This document shows positions 20,142 through 32,907 of a stretch of 58,649 nt of DNA, one piece after another. The position numbers and the translations under genes were made by a program. The stretch is from the NCBI GenBank assembly GCA_025201805.1, contig MU619269.1:1964-60612 (forward strand). The letters run 5' to 3'. The notes under the pieces are model-generated. The model was not told where the DNA came from. It did not search any database and saw only the letters and a list, made by a program, of their open reading frames with translations. The first letter of the stretch is position 1. Every line of letters begins with the position of its first letter. Source of the stretch: Parasitella parasitica. Lineage: Eukaryota > Mucoromycota > Mucoromycetes > Mucorales > Mucoraceae.

Positions 20142-20957
20142 ATGAAACTTGATGAAAAACGCAGTATTGAGGAGCAAATTTACATGGAAGAAGAAGACAA
20201 TGCACATCACCAGCACCGTTGGATGTGGGTTCGCCGTTTCATTCTCTCCATCATCCTGATAACCTGCTTTATGCAATCATTTTATTATGTCAATGATGAT
20301 AAACAAGACATCTTTATTTCTACCACAACAGACATAACTCAAAACAGCAAAAACTCGCATATCGTCTTGCATACTGGATTTCCGCCTACCCAGGATGTAT
20401 CCGGCCTCTCTGTTGAATACGGCAAAGCCGCAGCAACTGCATTTTCTCCTAATCCTAGCAGCACCAAGAAACACATTGATATGAAGCACCTGCAAACAAG
20501 CGGCGAAAGCTGGTGGGATCGTCTTTTTCCCAATCGTCATGTTCATCTTGTCAGCGTTCAACTGCCTGTCGTTGGTAAAAAGACAAACTTTGCCAATGCT
20601 ACTTTGTCTATCTGTGCCAGCAAACGCTCCAAATTTGGGCCTAATAGCCATGATATACCTGATTTAACAAAGTGTGTAAATTCGGTTTCTGTACAAACCC
20701 AGGATGTAGACGAAGAAGATTTGTTTGGTGTCCTGGAATGGGTGCCTGACATGACGATCGTATTGAACAAGTCCAAAATGTACTGGCTGGTTGTTCAAGC
20801 GCCCTCTCCAGATGCAGCATTTGAGTGGGTTTATGCAGAAGGCGGATCCAACCAGTATGGTACCGCCTACGAGACCGAAATTGGATGGGAATTAAAGTTG
20901 GAGGGAGAGCCTATTCCTAGCGCTATGCTTATGGTAGAAGATCATGTAAAGAACTAG
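20142..20957 (+). CDS. Single-pass membrane protein with choice-of-anchor-like beta domain
   Basis: Intronless, 271 aa. Acidic cytosolic N-terminus, then one membrane segment at about residues 30-50 (FILSIILITCFMQSFYY) preceded by WVRR, indicating a type II orientation with the bulk outside or in the lumen. The distal part has a strand-rich pattern (HLVSVQLPV, ANATLSIC, and KMYWLVVQAPSP followed by FEWVYAEGG) that resembles choice-of-anchor R-type beta domains known mainly from bacterial surface proteins. That link is recalled, not computed. One potential N-glycosylation site, NAT, lies in ANATLS. Function unknown; the name should stay descriptive. Confidence 0.6.
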   Translation: MKLDEKRSIEEQIYMEEEDNAHHQHRWMWVRRFILSIILITCFMQSFYYVNDDKQDIFISTTTDITQNSKNSHIVLHTGFPPTQDVSGLSVEYGKAAATAFSPNPSSTKKHIDMKHLQTSGESWWDRLFPNRHVHLVSVQLPVVGKKTNFANATLSICASKRSKFGPNSHDIPDLTKCVNSVSVQTQDVDEEDLFGVLEWVPDMTIVLNKSKMYWLVVQAPSPDAAFEWVYAEGGSNQYGTAYETEIGWELKLEGEPIPSAMLMVEDHVKN

Positions 20958-22289
20958 CTGCATTAGTCCAAGAAGGCGGCGTACATGGCATATTTCTTTG
21001 TTGATTACAATAAACTTTTTCTTGCATTTTTCTCTATAAAAATTTGGTATTGCAAAGTTTCTTTATGTGATGTACGTGCATATATCTTTACTAGCTGTCA
21101 TGCAGCGAAATTACGAGGCAAAAACGAATCAGTTAGAGTTGGCGTTTCAAAGCAAACGAAAGTGTGTTTTTTCAAACAACAAACAAAGCAAGTGGTGCTT
21201 TTTTTCTGTTTTGTATATAGGCATGTGCATAGGGTGAGGATAGGAATCAATGATAAGAATACTTTTCATGCAATTGCCCTTCATTCACAAAGTTGATCGG
21301 TCCTTTTGTTTGACCGTGAAAACTCAAAGTTGGACGTAAAAAGAAGGTCGTGTGGTGTGTGGACCGTAAATTTGTCATGACACGATGGCACTTGGTATCA
21401 GATCATGTACCAACTCGGCACTCCAAGCGGCCAAACCCCACTGGAGTACGGAGAGTCAAACAGCCTTGATTAATGTGCTACCATTTCGTCTGATCAAGCG
21501 GATGTTGCAATACCATTTGAACAGCATTTTACATATGATTCAAGCGAGAAAATGACTCACGTGCTGTTTCACAAATTGTCATGTATAGAAACATGATGAT
21601 GAATTGGAAATATTTTGCTTGATTTAGCTACTGTTTGCAAAAAGAGCAGAGCGTTGCAAGCCAAAAAGAGGGGGAGGGGGAGGGGAGGGGAGAGGGGGGA
21701 GGGGGGGGGGAGGGAAATGGAAGGGGATAGTGAGTTTCAAACAGATATTCATTGTCAATGGCATCCAACAACAGTGGCATTGTATGCGTCATTCTACATC
21801 CCTTATTAATAGCCTCACTATAATAGGTCTCGCCCTATTCTTGTACAGTGCATCGAGTCTTGTAACCGTATTATACAACACCTCTTTTTTCGTCGGATAA
21901 CGGATTAAATTTATACGTTTATACGTATGCACCTTGTACAACAGTAAAATTTTTCTTGGGATTCTGTTGGTTACATCTTGCTATACTATATAGCCGGGTG
22001 GACTCGGTTAATAATTTCTGTTTTTCCCTTGGACCTTGATTTATGGGATTTTGGTTGATAATAGGAACTGCACATTTTATCACAATGGCATAACTAGGGA
22101 CTTGTCGTTTGTGATGGCACAGACTACTGATATAAATTACTGCTAATCAAAGCTAATAAAAAATTCAAGGGTCCTGTATAAATCAAGCAAGAAGAAGAAA
22201 AAGACATGTACGGTTAAACTGAAGGGGGCAGCTGTTGCACATCTGTATTCTACTGTCACACAAAAGGAAAAGGGACAAGAAAAAAAGGG
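20958..22289. other. Long intergenic region upstream of AUR1
   Basis: Over 1.3 kb without a supported gene. The plus-strand frame at 20985-21296 directly follows the preceding stop and looks like 3' flank. The notable element is the G-rich tract at 21669-21737. The rest presumably includes AUR1 control sequence. Confidence 0.4.
21669..21737 (+). repeat. G-rich polypurine tract, G-quadruplex candidate
   Basis: About 65 bases of almost uninterrupted G/A with at least seven runs of three or more G, including a run of about ten. In an AT-rich genome this is an outlier. Runs separated by single A residues fit the G-quadruplex pattern on the plus strand. Confidence 0.65.
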
Positions 22290-22297
22290 TATAAATA
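22290..22297 (+). promoter_or_regulatory. TATA box of AUR1
   Basis: TATAAATA lies 94 nt before the AUR1 start codon, with a pyrimidine-rich leader following. Spacing and sequence fit a core promoter element. Confidence 0.5.
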
Positions 22298-22390
22298 CCT
22301 TGAAGTTCTTACTTCAGTTACTTTTCTACTCTTTTTTCTTCGCACCTGATCGTTTTATACCCTGCCTCTTTTTTTTTGTTTCCACCCAAG

Positions 22391-23685
22391 ATGATGCTGC
22401 TAGTAAAAAATCGACTCTTGAGTAAACTGCCAACATCAATTGCGTTAAAGCAATGGTCCTTTTTCGATCTCCAATATGTGCTTATTGCAACAATAATGCT
22501 CATCGACTTTATCTTGATCCAATCGCCGACACTCATTCCTCGATTACTGCTGGCACTGTTACTGATTACTTCGTTTTGGATCCCTTACATTAGACGATTC
22601 ACAGTGCCCGCTCTACCCATCTTTACTTGGCTACTCACATTTTATGCCTGCCAATTCATCCCTCTTGATTACCGACCCACCCACATCTTTGTCAACCTCC
22701 TACCTACCCTTGAAAGAATCCTCTACGGTGCTAACCTATCTGAAATCATCTCGAAGCACACTCATCCTGTGCTCGATATTTTAGCCTGGATCCCGTACGG
22801 CGTGGTCCACTTTTCATTTCCCTTTATCTTTTCGTTTTTGCTATTTGTCTTTGGCCCTCCCGGCTCATTGAAGGTGTTTGGAAAGGCATTTGGCTACATG
22901 AATTTAGCCGGCGTCTTGACTCAATTGTTTTTCCCAAATGCATCGCCATGTAAGCTAAAAAAGAAAACAAGGGGAGGAGCAGCAACTAATAAAATAGTAT
23001 AGGGTATGAGATCATCTACGGCTCTGCGCCTGCAGATTATTCCATTCCTGGTGACGCCGGCGGGTTGCTGCGTATTGATGATATCTTGGGGTTAGATTTG
23101 TATGGCTCTACATTTGGCACTTCGCCTTTGGTCTTTGGTGCTTTCCCCTCTCTTCATTCTGGTTGTGCTACTCTGGAGATGCTGTTTGTGGCCTACTTGT
23201 TCCCTCGTTTGAAGCCAGTCGCCGCCCTCTACGTCATGTGGATGTGGTTTGCTACAATGTACCTCACTCATCATTACATGATTGATCTTGTCGGGGGCTC
23301 CATCTATGCCATCCTCACGTTTGCCGTGGCGCAAAACTTTCTGCCCAAGTTGAATCCAGACTATCGCACGCGTATGGCTTACATGAATGTAACTAAATTA
23401 AGCTTCCGAGCATTCGTTCATAGTATCGAACATGACAGTGATTATGATTCAATCCGTCAGTCTGCCAATGACGACGAGGAGTCTGCCATGAAGCTAGTAG
23501 CAAAACAGCATAGACCTGAACCATTGAGGTTGAACAGCATGAATGAAAAGTATACGGCAACAATGGAGTCATCTCCGGCCTTAACACCCACCTCTGGATA
23601 TTGGTCATCCACCTCTGAACCTTCCTCGCCTATTACACCTCATTCTTCCCTGGGTAGTCCTCGTCTGCATTTCAGCAAAGCTTAG
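22391..23685 (+). CDS. AUR1: Inositol phosphorylceramide synthase
   Basis: Golgi membrane enzyme that transfers phosphoinositol from phosphatidylinositol to ceramide. It is essential in yeast and the target of aureobasidin A. Two exons, 22391-22949 and 23003-23685, giving 413 aa; the join restores PWYEIIYGSAPADY, matching the family. Multiple hydrophobic helices precede the PAP2-like active-site motifs FGAFPSLHSGCATLE and TMYLTHHYMIDLVGG, which contain the two catalytic histidines and aspartate. The C-terminal tail is Ser/Pro-rich (SPALTPTSGYWSS, SSPITPHSS), typical of a cytosolic regulatory tail. The ATG chosen is preceded only by non-ATG codons in frame. Confidence 0.95.
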
Positions 23686-24060
23686 ATGTTTTTGTGCATC
23701 ACATGAGCTATATATACATATACTACTTCTTGCCACTTTTAGCTTTCGTTCCTTTGTAAATTTACTTGGATTTCCTGCATTTCTATTTCATCTCTGTATA
23801 CACACTCTCTTACTACTACACTACTATTACTTAATAATACTACTACCTAATACTAATCGTCTTGTAATACCATGTTGTCTATATCAACTTGTTCACCAAA
23901 AATCTAATAAATAAACTCGTAAAACCTAATCTTAAAAGAACGGCTCCTAGGACAGCAATCCTTATAGATGAAAAATAAACCTTGTCCCACTTTGCTTTGG
24001 TTCTAAAACAGATTGATTTCAGGTTCTTGCTCTTTTTACCGTCAATTCTATTCTTTATGC
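23686..24060. other. Convergent 3' region between AUR1 and the Nudix gene
   Basis: About 375 bp, rich in ACTACTA-type short repeats near 23814-23850. It must contain both 3' ends. No gene seen. Confidence 0.35.
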
Positions 24061-25144
24061 CTACCTTATCGAGCACGAATCAGGGTCAGATTCAATCTTG
24101 CCATATCGAAGCAAATACCTTAATTGCGTGATTAGAGTGGCCAATATATCAATATCTTTTCGTGAGTATACGGGCTTGCTCCTGGCCAATTTTAAGAGTG
24201 CCAAGTGATTCTTTGGGGCAAATTCAATAATATCACTTGTCATACCCAGTGTTAGGCCCCATAATTTAAATGTTGTTTGGGTGGCCGCAGCAGCAGGTAA
24301 GTGGATAGCAGGAAATGTAACTGATCCCAGTAAAAAGCGGATGAACCGATTCATAAATCTGCTTTTAAATCGCACCAATGTCAAGTATTCAGTGATGGCA
24401 TGATTCTCGTGCGGTTGATCTGATGTAAAAAATGTCAGAGGGACCCCTATGTTGCAGCAGAATATCATCAGTCAATAAAAAAATAAAGGCGGTTACACTG
24501 TGGTGTTTATCAAAATACGAACATTCAACTGCTGCAACTTCAGATGTTTGGAGATGAAATGGTGGGGATTCAGGTACCACCTGTAAATAGACTGTACATG
24601 TTTCAGCGTTATTGTCCCATAAAACCACGCTCCAACATACCGAACGGTGCCAGAACCATCAGCAGTTTGTTATCCTTGATAGATGTTATCTCTCGTTCAT
24701 CCAGCCTTCCAACCTCTATGTAGCCCTCATTCAAATCAATACCAATTTCCTCTAAAACCTCTCTTTTCACTGTGTCCTCGTCTGTTTCTCCAGGTTCGTT
24801 TTTACCTCCTACAAAAGAGACATGTCCAGACCATCTTTTGATTTTTGTTGAAGCATGATTTAGTATCGAAACGGGCAAATTCACTCACTTAAATATGTAT
24901 ACCTATCTCCAGCTCGAGAGGCTCTTTGCATAAACAAGATTTCCGCTTTTCCATGCTTGACCCACTCCTGCTCAAAGAACTCATCGAGGTTTGTTGCTTT
25001 ATAATAGCTAATGCTGGAAGGGTTGGCGGTATGACATCTTAAGATGGCTGCCACTGCTGCCCTGCGCTTTTGATATGGAGGCGATGCTATATGGTGATGC
25101 TCGTATGCATTGAGATTATAGCACAAGCTCTTGAAGTCTACCAT
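24061..25144 (-). CDS. Nudix hydrolase, CoA-diphosphatase-like
   Basis: Four exons: 25144-24903, 24834-24641, 24591-24523 and 24446-24061, giving 296 aa with all phases closing. The joins restore RAGDRWSGHVSF, then the complete Nudix box GKNEPGETDEDTVKREVLEE (G-x5-E-x7-R-E-U-x-E-E-x-G-U, continuing IGI). LAPFVYLQV and EVAAVEWVPL follow. The W-S-G-H-V-S-F-x-G-G context before the box is characteristic of the CoA/acyl-CoA diphosphatase branch (yeast Pcd1, human NUDT7/8). The third intron uses a GTTCGT donor. Longer than Pcd1-type cores because of a C-terminal region (LWGLTLGMTSDIIEF) seen in fungal homologues. Substrate not proven; no peroxisomal C-terminal SKL. Confidence 0.85.
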
Positions 25145-25907
25145 GAGATTACATCAATTTCATCGGTATTCCTTCTTTTTTTTTTAGCCGTTATTAAATA
25201 CTTGCCTTGATATGCGCTGCTATTGTCCATTTCTTTGAACGTTAGAGAGGAAAAGAAAAAAGCTACGACGACTATTTTTGACCACATACTGTATTTCAAG
25301 TCCGTTGTCATAATCATGTTGACTAATGAACAATACCATATCTTGGTGTAAAATATGATGCAACCAACTTCTAACTGGATTGAATTGAACTTACGTCAAA
25401 TTACATTTGGAAGTGTCAAGTGCATCCGTAATTGAGCTTTAGTTAATGCAATAGTACCTGATAGTGATCAATAGTGTAGTTTAAGATCCTCATGCGGCAT
25501 AGTTGCCCAAAGCACTGTGCATGTCTGCGAATTTCAACGTGTTCCAATACATATGTGCCTCATAGTATAGATCTTGCGAGTTTCATCTGCTAATCATTGC
25601 TTGATTGAAAGTTAGATGCAAATGATTCACAATATATGTCTCCCAAGGTATTCAAATGCCAAATTGTCTTCTCTGAGGCTAATTTATTTATATTATATCC
25701 AGTTCACATGCATAGTAGGTAGTTGATACATTGCAGAATACATGTATTCAAGCAAGTGCCAATACATCTCGCATACCTAGACAAGACTGTAGGCATGCCA
25801 TTTGTGATCTCTCGTGACTGGCCAGGATCCTGCTTTCTGCACGCCCAATACCCAGGATATCTAAAATATACAGTGATTGTTGCTTGTTTTTGAAAACTAT
25901 ACTTGTA
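25145..25907. promoter_or_regulatory. Divergent intergenic region, Nudix gene and frataxin
   Basis: About 760 bp between two outward-facing start codons. A minus-strand open stretch at 25704-26018 overlaps the start of frataxin and is not supported. No clear motif beyond AT-richness. Confidence 0.35.
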
Positions 25908-26635
25908 ATGCTTGGCCAACTTGCTCGCAGCTCTATCCGACAAACTACTAGACGCATTGCAGTAGTACAACTGCCTCGCAGCTCTTTTGTGAGACCATCT
26001 CTTGTATCTTTCCGTCACATGTTGCAGCCTACTGTAGGCGATCGCAATTTTAGCTCTACCTTGTCTCGTTTCAACGAGGCTCCTTCTTATTCCATAACGT
26101 AAATATATGTGTATTGGTTAAATACAACAGAGGCATGGTCTAATGCAGTTTATTAGTGATTTGACGACTGAGAGATACCATCGCTTATCCGATGAAGTAT
26201 TAGATCATATGGTTTCTAAATTAGAGGAGCTTGCTGATGAGATTGATATGCAAGGATTTGACGTCGAGTACAATGTAGGTCTGACTGTTAGGTTATAAGT
26301 ATGTCAGTACTGACAAGTATTTGTCTCTAGCAAGGTGTTATGACTATTTCTGTGGGAAAACATGGCACATATGTCATTAATAAGCAACCACCTAATCACC
26401 AAATCTGGCTCTCATCGCCTGTTAGGTAACAAAAAAAAACAAGTAGCTATATATAAATGTCAACTAAGCCGTAGGCATTAGTGGCCCACAACGATACGAT
26501 TTTGATGAAACGCACCATAAATGGTTCTACCATAGAGACAACCACACATTGGATCAAGTTTTGAATGCTGAACTTTCAAAGGCAATTGGACAGGACGTTG
26601 ATTTATTAGAAGGATTTGAACCAGAGGAGAAATGA
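25908..26635 (+). CDS. YFH1: Frataxin, mitochondrial iron-sulfur cluster assembly factor
   Basis: Mitochondrial matrix protein that regulates or supplies iron for Fe-S cluster synthesis on the ISU scaffold. Four exons: 25908-26098, 26157-26274, 26331-26425 and 26482-26635, giving 185 aa. The first about 60 residues are basic and Ser/Arg-rich with almost no acids, a mitochondrial presequence. The mature domain contains [57 protein letters not shown] and [12 protein letters not shown], matching frataxin helix 1 (acidic iron-binding ridge), sheet and the QIWLSSP signature. The stop codon ends 5 nt before the convergent RER1 stop codon, so the two 3' UTRs must overlap. Confidence 0.94.
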
Positions 26636-26640
26636 GACTT

Positions 26641-27460
26641 TCATGCGGTAGAAGGCGTTGAGGATTCCCCTACATCATCCATATTAACCACTTTTTTATA
26701 CTTTTTCTTCCCAAAATCAAAGGGCACATATTTATATCGAATCATATGCTGAATTTGTCTTCTCATTGTCAATGCAAATAATAAACAAAAGTACATCAAT
26801 AATATCGGCCAATAGACTGGGATATCAAAAGCTGGAATAAAGCTGCAGATGAGTGAAATGACAGTTGCTTTGGTAGACGAATACCAAAATTTGAACTCGG
26901 GTAGCCGTCGAATAAAGGGTCGAAATTCTTCATCGTTTCGTGTAGGCAGTGTCGGCCCTTCCTCGTCTTCTTCTTCCTCTTCAATGGAAGGATCAAATTT
27001 GGGTGTTAAGAACGCTAGAAACATATTGAGCAAATAGATACCTGGGGTGTTGTGAATCAATTAAGATTAGAATAGTTCAAAGGATATATGTATGTATACT
27101 AGATTTATTCTAGCGAAGCATGTATGTATGGAAGTACCTAAAGCATAGCTACATGTAAATTAGAAATAAAAGTATATCAAAGATATAGCAACTACAAAAA
27201 ACATACCAAATGATATACCACCCTTGCGCGATAATAATACGCAACAAAAATAAACTAAACAGGACACCAAAAGATATCCATCTGTAGGCTGTGTAAGGAG
27301 TTGCTCTATCCACGAACGCTTGCCATCTCTTGAATAATAGATCCACACGTTCAGTTACACAGATTACAAAAAGCTCCCTACTTGTTTTGTTACTTACAGC
27401 TACAAAGTTTGATTTAGGCTCCATAAAGCCGTTTTCAGTTTGTTCCTCGATAGTATCCAT
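26641..27460 (-). CDS. RER1: RER1, Golgi-to-ER retrieval receptor
   Basis: Four-span membrane protein of the early Golgi that returns ER membrane proteins. Three exons: 27460-27207, an 11-nt micro-exon 27148-27138, and 27041-26641, giving 221 aa. The micro-exon is required: joining it yields [19 protein letters not shown], the conserved family segment; skipping it shifts the frame. Other signatures: [17 protein letters not shown]-like [28 protein letters not shown] and [16 protein letters not shown]. An acidic run (EEEEEDEEG) precedes [12 protein letters not shown]. The N-terminus contains an open GTAAGT-starting 69-nt stretch that I treat as coding because its end aligns with RER1. Confidence 0.93.
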
Positions 27461-28391
27461 AGTACGCTAAAAAATATATGTAAAAGAGAATAAAGGAACT
27501 GGTTTGACAATATGTACAACACGTCCTCTCTCTTACTTGTCTCCTGTTGTTGAAAAATGAGCCCCTAATTACCGTATATAGCTTGTTTTGAGGTATGCAA
27601 ATCATTTAGGTTGAGCACTAAACAGTCATAAGTCATTGTAACTAGGAGACCCTTTTATGCTTACATTACTATCAAGTTCATTGTGCTCGATATGATAATT
27701 AATATCCTTTTCAAATGGCATCTCACGCCTCAGTATCTCCTTGAAGCTGTTGTTGTTGTTTTTGCGAATGATTCAAATATCAACTTTTGGTTCCTTACAA
27801 TACCTCAGGTATTCATTGCATTCTAATAGCACCCAATTTGCGTATTAGACTATCCCAAATTACGCTTTTTGCAATCTGAACTTGGATTAGCAATAAACAT
27901 AAAAGGCTAAAAAGAAATCGATATGGCTCATCGACGAGGCTCCATTATTAGACATTCATCGAACATGGTGAACTAGTGTTTCAGAGTGTAGATGTCGTAA
28001 ATCTCATTGATTGATAAATTTCGTGTTCAAATATCGACTCGTGTGCACTTCATTGCCATCTTCTTCATCCTAACCCATAGCCTCACAGCTATCTCTTCAT
28101 TGTCGCCACCAAACCCATTCTTATGAAGAATTCAAGGGTCATTACTGCTGTTTATGTTATGAAATTAGTGGAAAGAGCCTTTGAATACCTATTTTGAGAT
28201 TACCAAAAGTACAATATGGGTTAGTCAGATGCGCAAATTGGCAGGCTCAAAAGAGCAGATTTTTAGAACGGTCCCTGTTTATTATCAGGCAGGGAGGCAT
28301 TTTAACAACATATAATGCCTTCATCGTGGACTAGATTTATTATCATCGTTAAATTTGAACAATCATTTTAGGCAGTAAAATCTAAAATCGC
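27461..28391. other. Intergenic, 930 bp, no supported gene
   Basis: RER1 5' flank and reductase 3' flank. Contains a short TTG repeat (TGTTGTTGTTGTTTTTG near 27751). The remainder is stop-rich on both strands. Confidence 0.4.
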
Positions 28392-30148
28392 CTAGTTGAA
28401 AATAGGACAACGCCATAAATCGTCCAAATCTTCTTGATCTAAAGGCTCCTGTTTTGCAGCAAAAAGAGCATCTCTTACGTAAGTAGGGTCGCGCATGCCA
28501 GTAAACACGGTTCCAACTTCTTTATGAGATAGCAATACTCTTAAGGCTTTGATACTAAGGGGAGAGTGAGCATCCGATAATGAATTATTGAGCGAAGGAC
28601 ACAAGGCACTCAGAACACGGTCGAGGTCATTATTTTTACGAAGCGTGTCAATGTAAGCATAATCCACAATATCTTTTGTCAGAATATCCACAGCCTATGT
28701 AAGTGGGGATGTATACTGTTAGTTGGTTAGGAGACAGGCAGCGAGCAGTACTTGCCTCTTTGTAATTGTGAATCCAATCTTGATAGGCTGCTAATTCTTG
28801 CTCTGATTCCAATTGTTTAGCATAATTGTGGAGTTGGATCAAATCCCTTTCAAGTTCAGGTAAAACCTGTTGTGTCAAATAATGGCGCGTTGCAAAGTGG
28901 TTCTGAGCAAGCCGTGCAAGGTTCTCGGATAAGGCTTGTCCCCAAACAAACTTGGACGTCAATGACTCTTCTTCGACTGGCACTATCAAGTGGCGATTAA
29001 GGGGGTGTTTACAAATATGCACTAAATACATGAAACAGCGACCTACGTTCTGACATGACGTCTGATTCCAATTTAGCAACATGTTCGAATGATGATTCCA
29101 TCTTCGCCATGATTTCATGCTCGGCTAAACAAGTTTCATGTTGGTAAATTTAGATTTATTGTTCTTAATACGTGGCATCCCATCGACAATACCTGGCCCT
29201 TTTCCATTGGCTCCCAACTCATGGTTCACTAGCACTCGAATTTGTCCGTTGGCGATGGCATTGATAGGTCGATTAGTCATTAGATAGATATTGTTTTCTT
29301 TTGCAATTTCGGCCACAGTTTTTGTATGGTTGTTCTCAGACGCGACAATCGCTTCTTTTTCGTACAAGTTGAATGGCACTTGGACAGCAGCAAAGTTGGA
29401 GGGGTTTGGGCATGCTTTTAGGATTTCAGGAAAAGATACATGATCTACAGCTGACGGAAACGCCATTGTATTTGAGCATACACCATAGCTACCAATATTA
29501 CCTAATATTCCTGGCGATTTTAGCCCAAATGTGTTACATAGTAAACCATTGCGCAATCATTACCGTTAGCTACTAGGCCATCAAGATAGCGAAAACTTTC
29601 AGATAGATCCTTGTACAACTGGGCAGATGTGTATCTCCTGTTCTTGGACATTAGCATTCTTTCAGGCGAGTTGATCATAAAGATATCCAATTTATCCGTC
29701 TTTAATCTCTGCATTGACGATTGGATTTGCTGCTCTATGACTGTAGGACTGACAGAATGATACATTTTTTCGCTCAGTTGGATGTAATCACGCTTGGGAT
29801 CAAAGGGTGCAATGTCAGATGCACCCAAATAGCCAGATTTAGTGACAAGAGTGATAGCATCTCTTGATATTTTCCCCTCTTTTTCCATGGAACGCAAAGT
29901 GTTACCAATTAAAATTTCAGAGGCACCTTTTGTATATTATTTTCACATTACTCTTTTTATTTTTGATTTGGATGGATTGCTTTTATTATATATATACCAT
30001 TTTCAAAATTATTTCCAGTATCGATAATGTTCACACCGCCTTCCAAAGCAGCAATCAAAGCTGTTGCATGGCTTGGCTTGGATGCACGGTAACTTCCAAA
30101 TCCGAGTTTCGAGACTCTTCTTCCTGTTTTTGTTATTAGTGAGTTCAT
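28392..30148 (-). CDS. Aldo-keto reductase-like protein lacking usual catalytic residues
   Basis: Six exons: 30148-29998, 29926-29564, 29501-29172, 29124-29047, 28982-28756 and 28694-28392, giving 483 aa. The AKR barrel is clear: KLGFGSYRAS, VNIIDTGNNFENGASE, AITLVTKSGYLG, LKTDKLDIFMINSPE, IGSYGVCSN and, near the end, GTVFTGMRDPTYVRDAL. In active AKRs the catalytic Tyr lies five residues after the Asp of this box, and a His lies before the NPE; here they are Phe48 and Asn, while Asp43 and the Lys of VTKSG remain. A helical insertion (EHEIMAKMESSFEHVAKLE onward, about 130 residues) precedes the last strands. The fifth intron has a GC donor (GCAAGT), required for the frame. Likely pseudo-enzyme or altered specificity; substrate unknown. 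Confidence 0.8.
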
Positions 30149-32528
<2,380 letters not shown>

Positions 32529-32907
32529 ATAATTTAAACAAAGTTTAAGTCCCAAAAAAAAAATCAATTCCATCGCATTCAACTATACTAGAAAATAGCA
32601 TATTTTTCAAACCGAATTTTAATAAAATTACAATATCGTGTTGTCTAAAGTCAATATAAATCGTAGGTTTACAAGTTTACATAAATTGCGCTGCCGTAGT
32701 CTGTCGTAATACTAGGCAAGAACATCATCAGCTCTGATGAAAAGTCATCTGCTTTGAGTCAAAATATTTTAAGTCTTCTAATTAACAAAATGTAGAAACC
32801 CCGGATTCAAAAATGTGCAGCTATTACACGAGTTTCTCTATTTTACTTTTTGGCTCTTTGATTTGTATTATGTGCATGTTTGTAGGGTAGTTTCATAGAA
32901 TATTGAT
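32529..32907. other. Convergent 3' region between enolase and RRP45
   Basis: About 380 bp. Holds both 3' ends; AATAAAA-type polyadenylation-like signal at 32621. No gene. Confidence 0.4.

Noticed and set aside
27315-27395. Possible intron with GTAAGT donor near the RER1 N-terminus
   Set aside because: The stretch is a multiple of three without stops and its end ([13 protein letters not shown]) aligns with the start of the conserved RER1 region, so I keep it as coding; retention or splicing remains testable.
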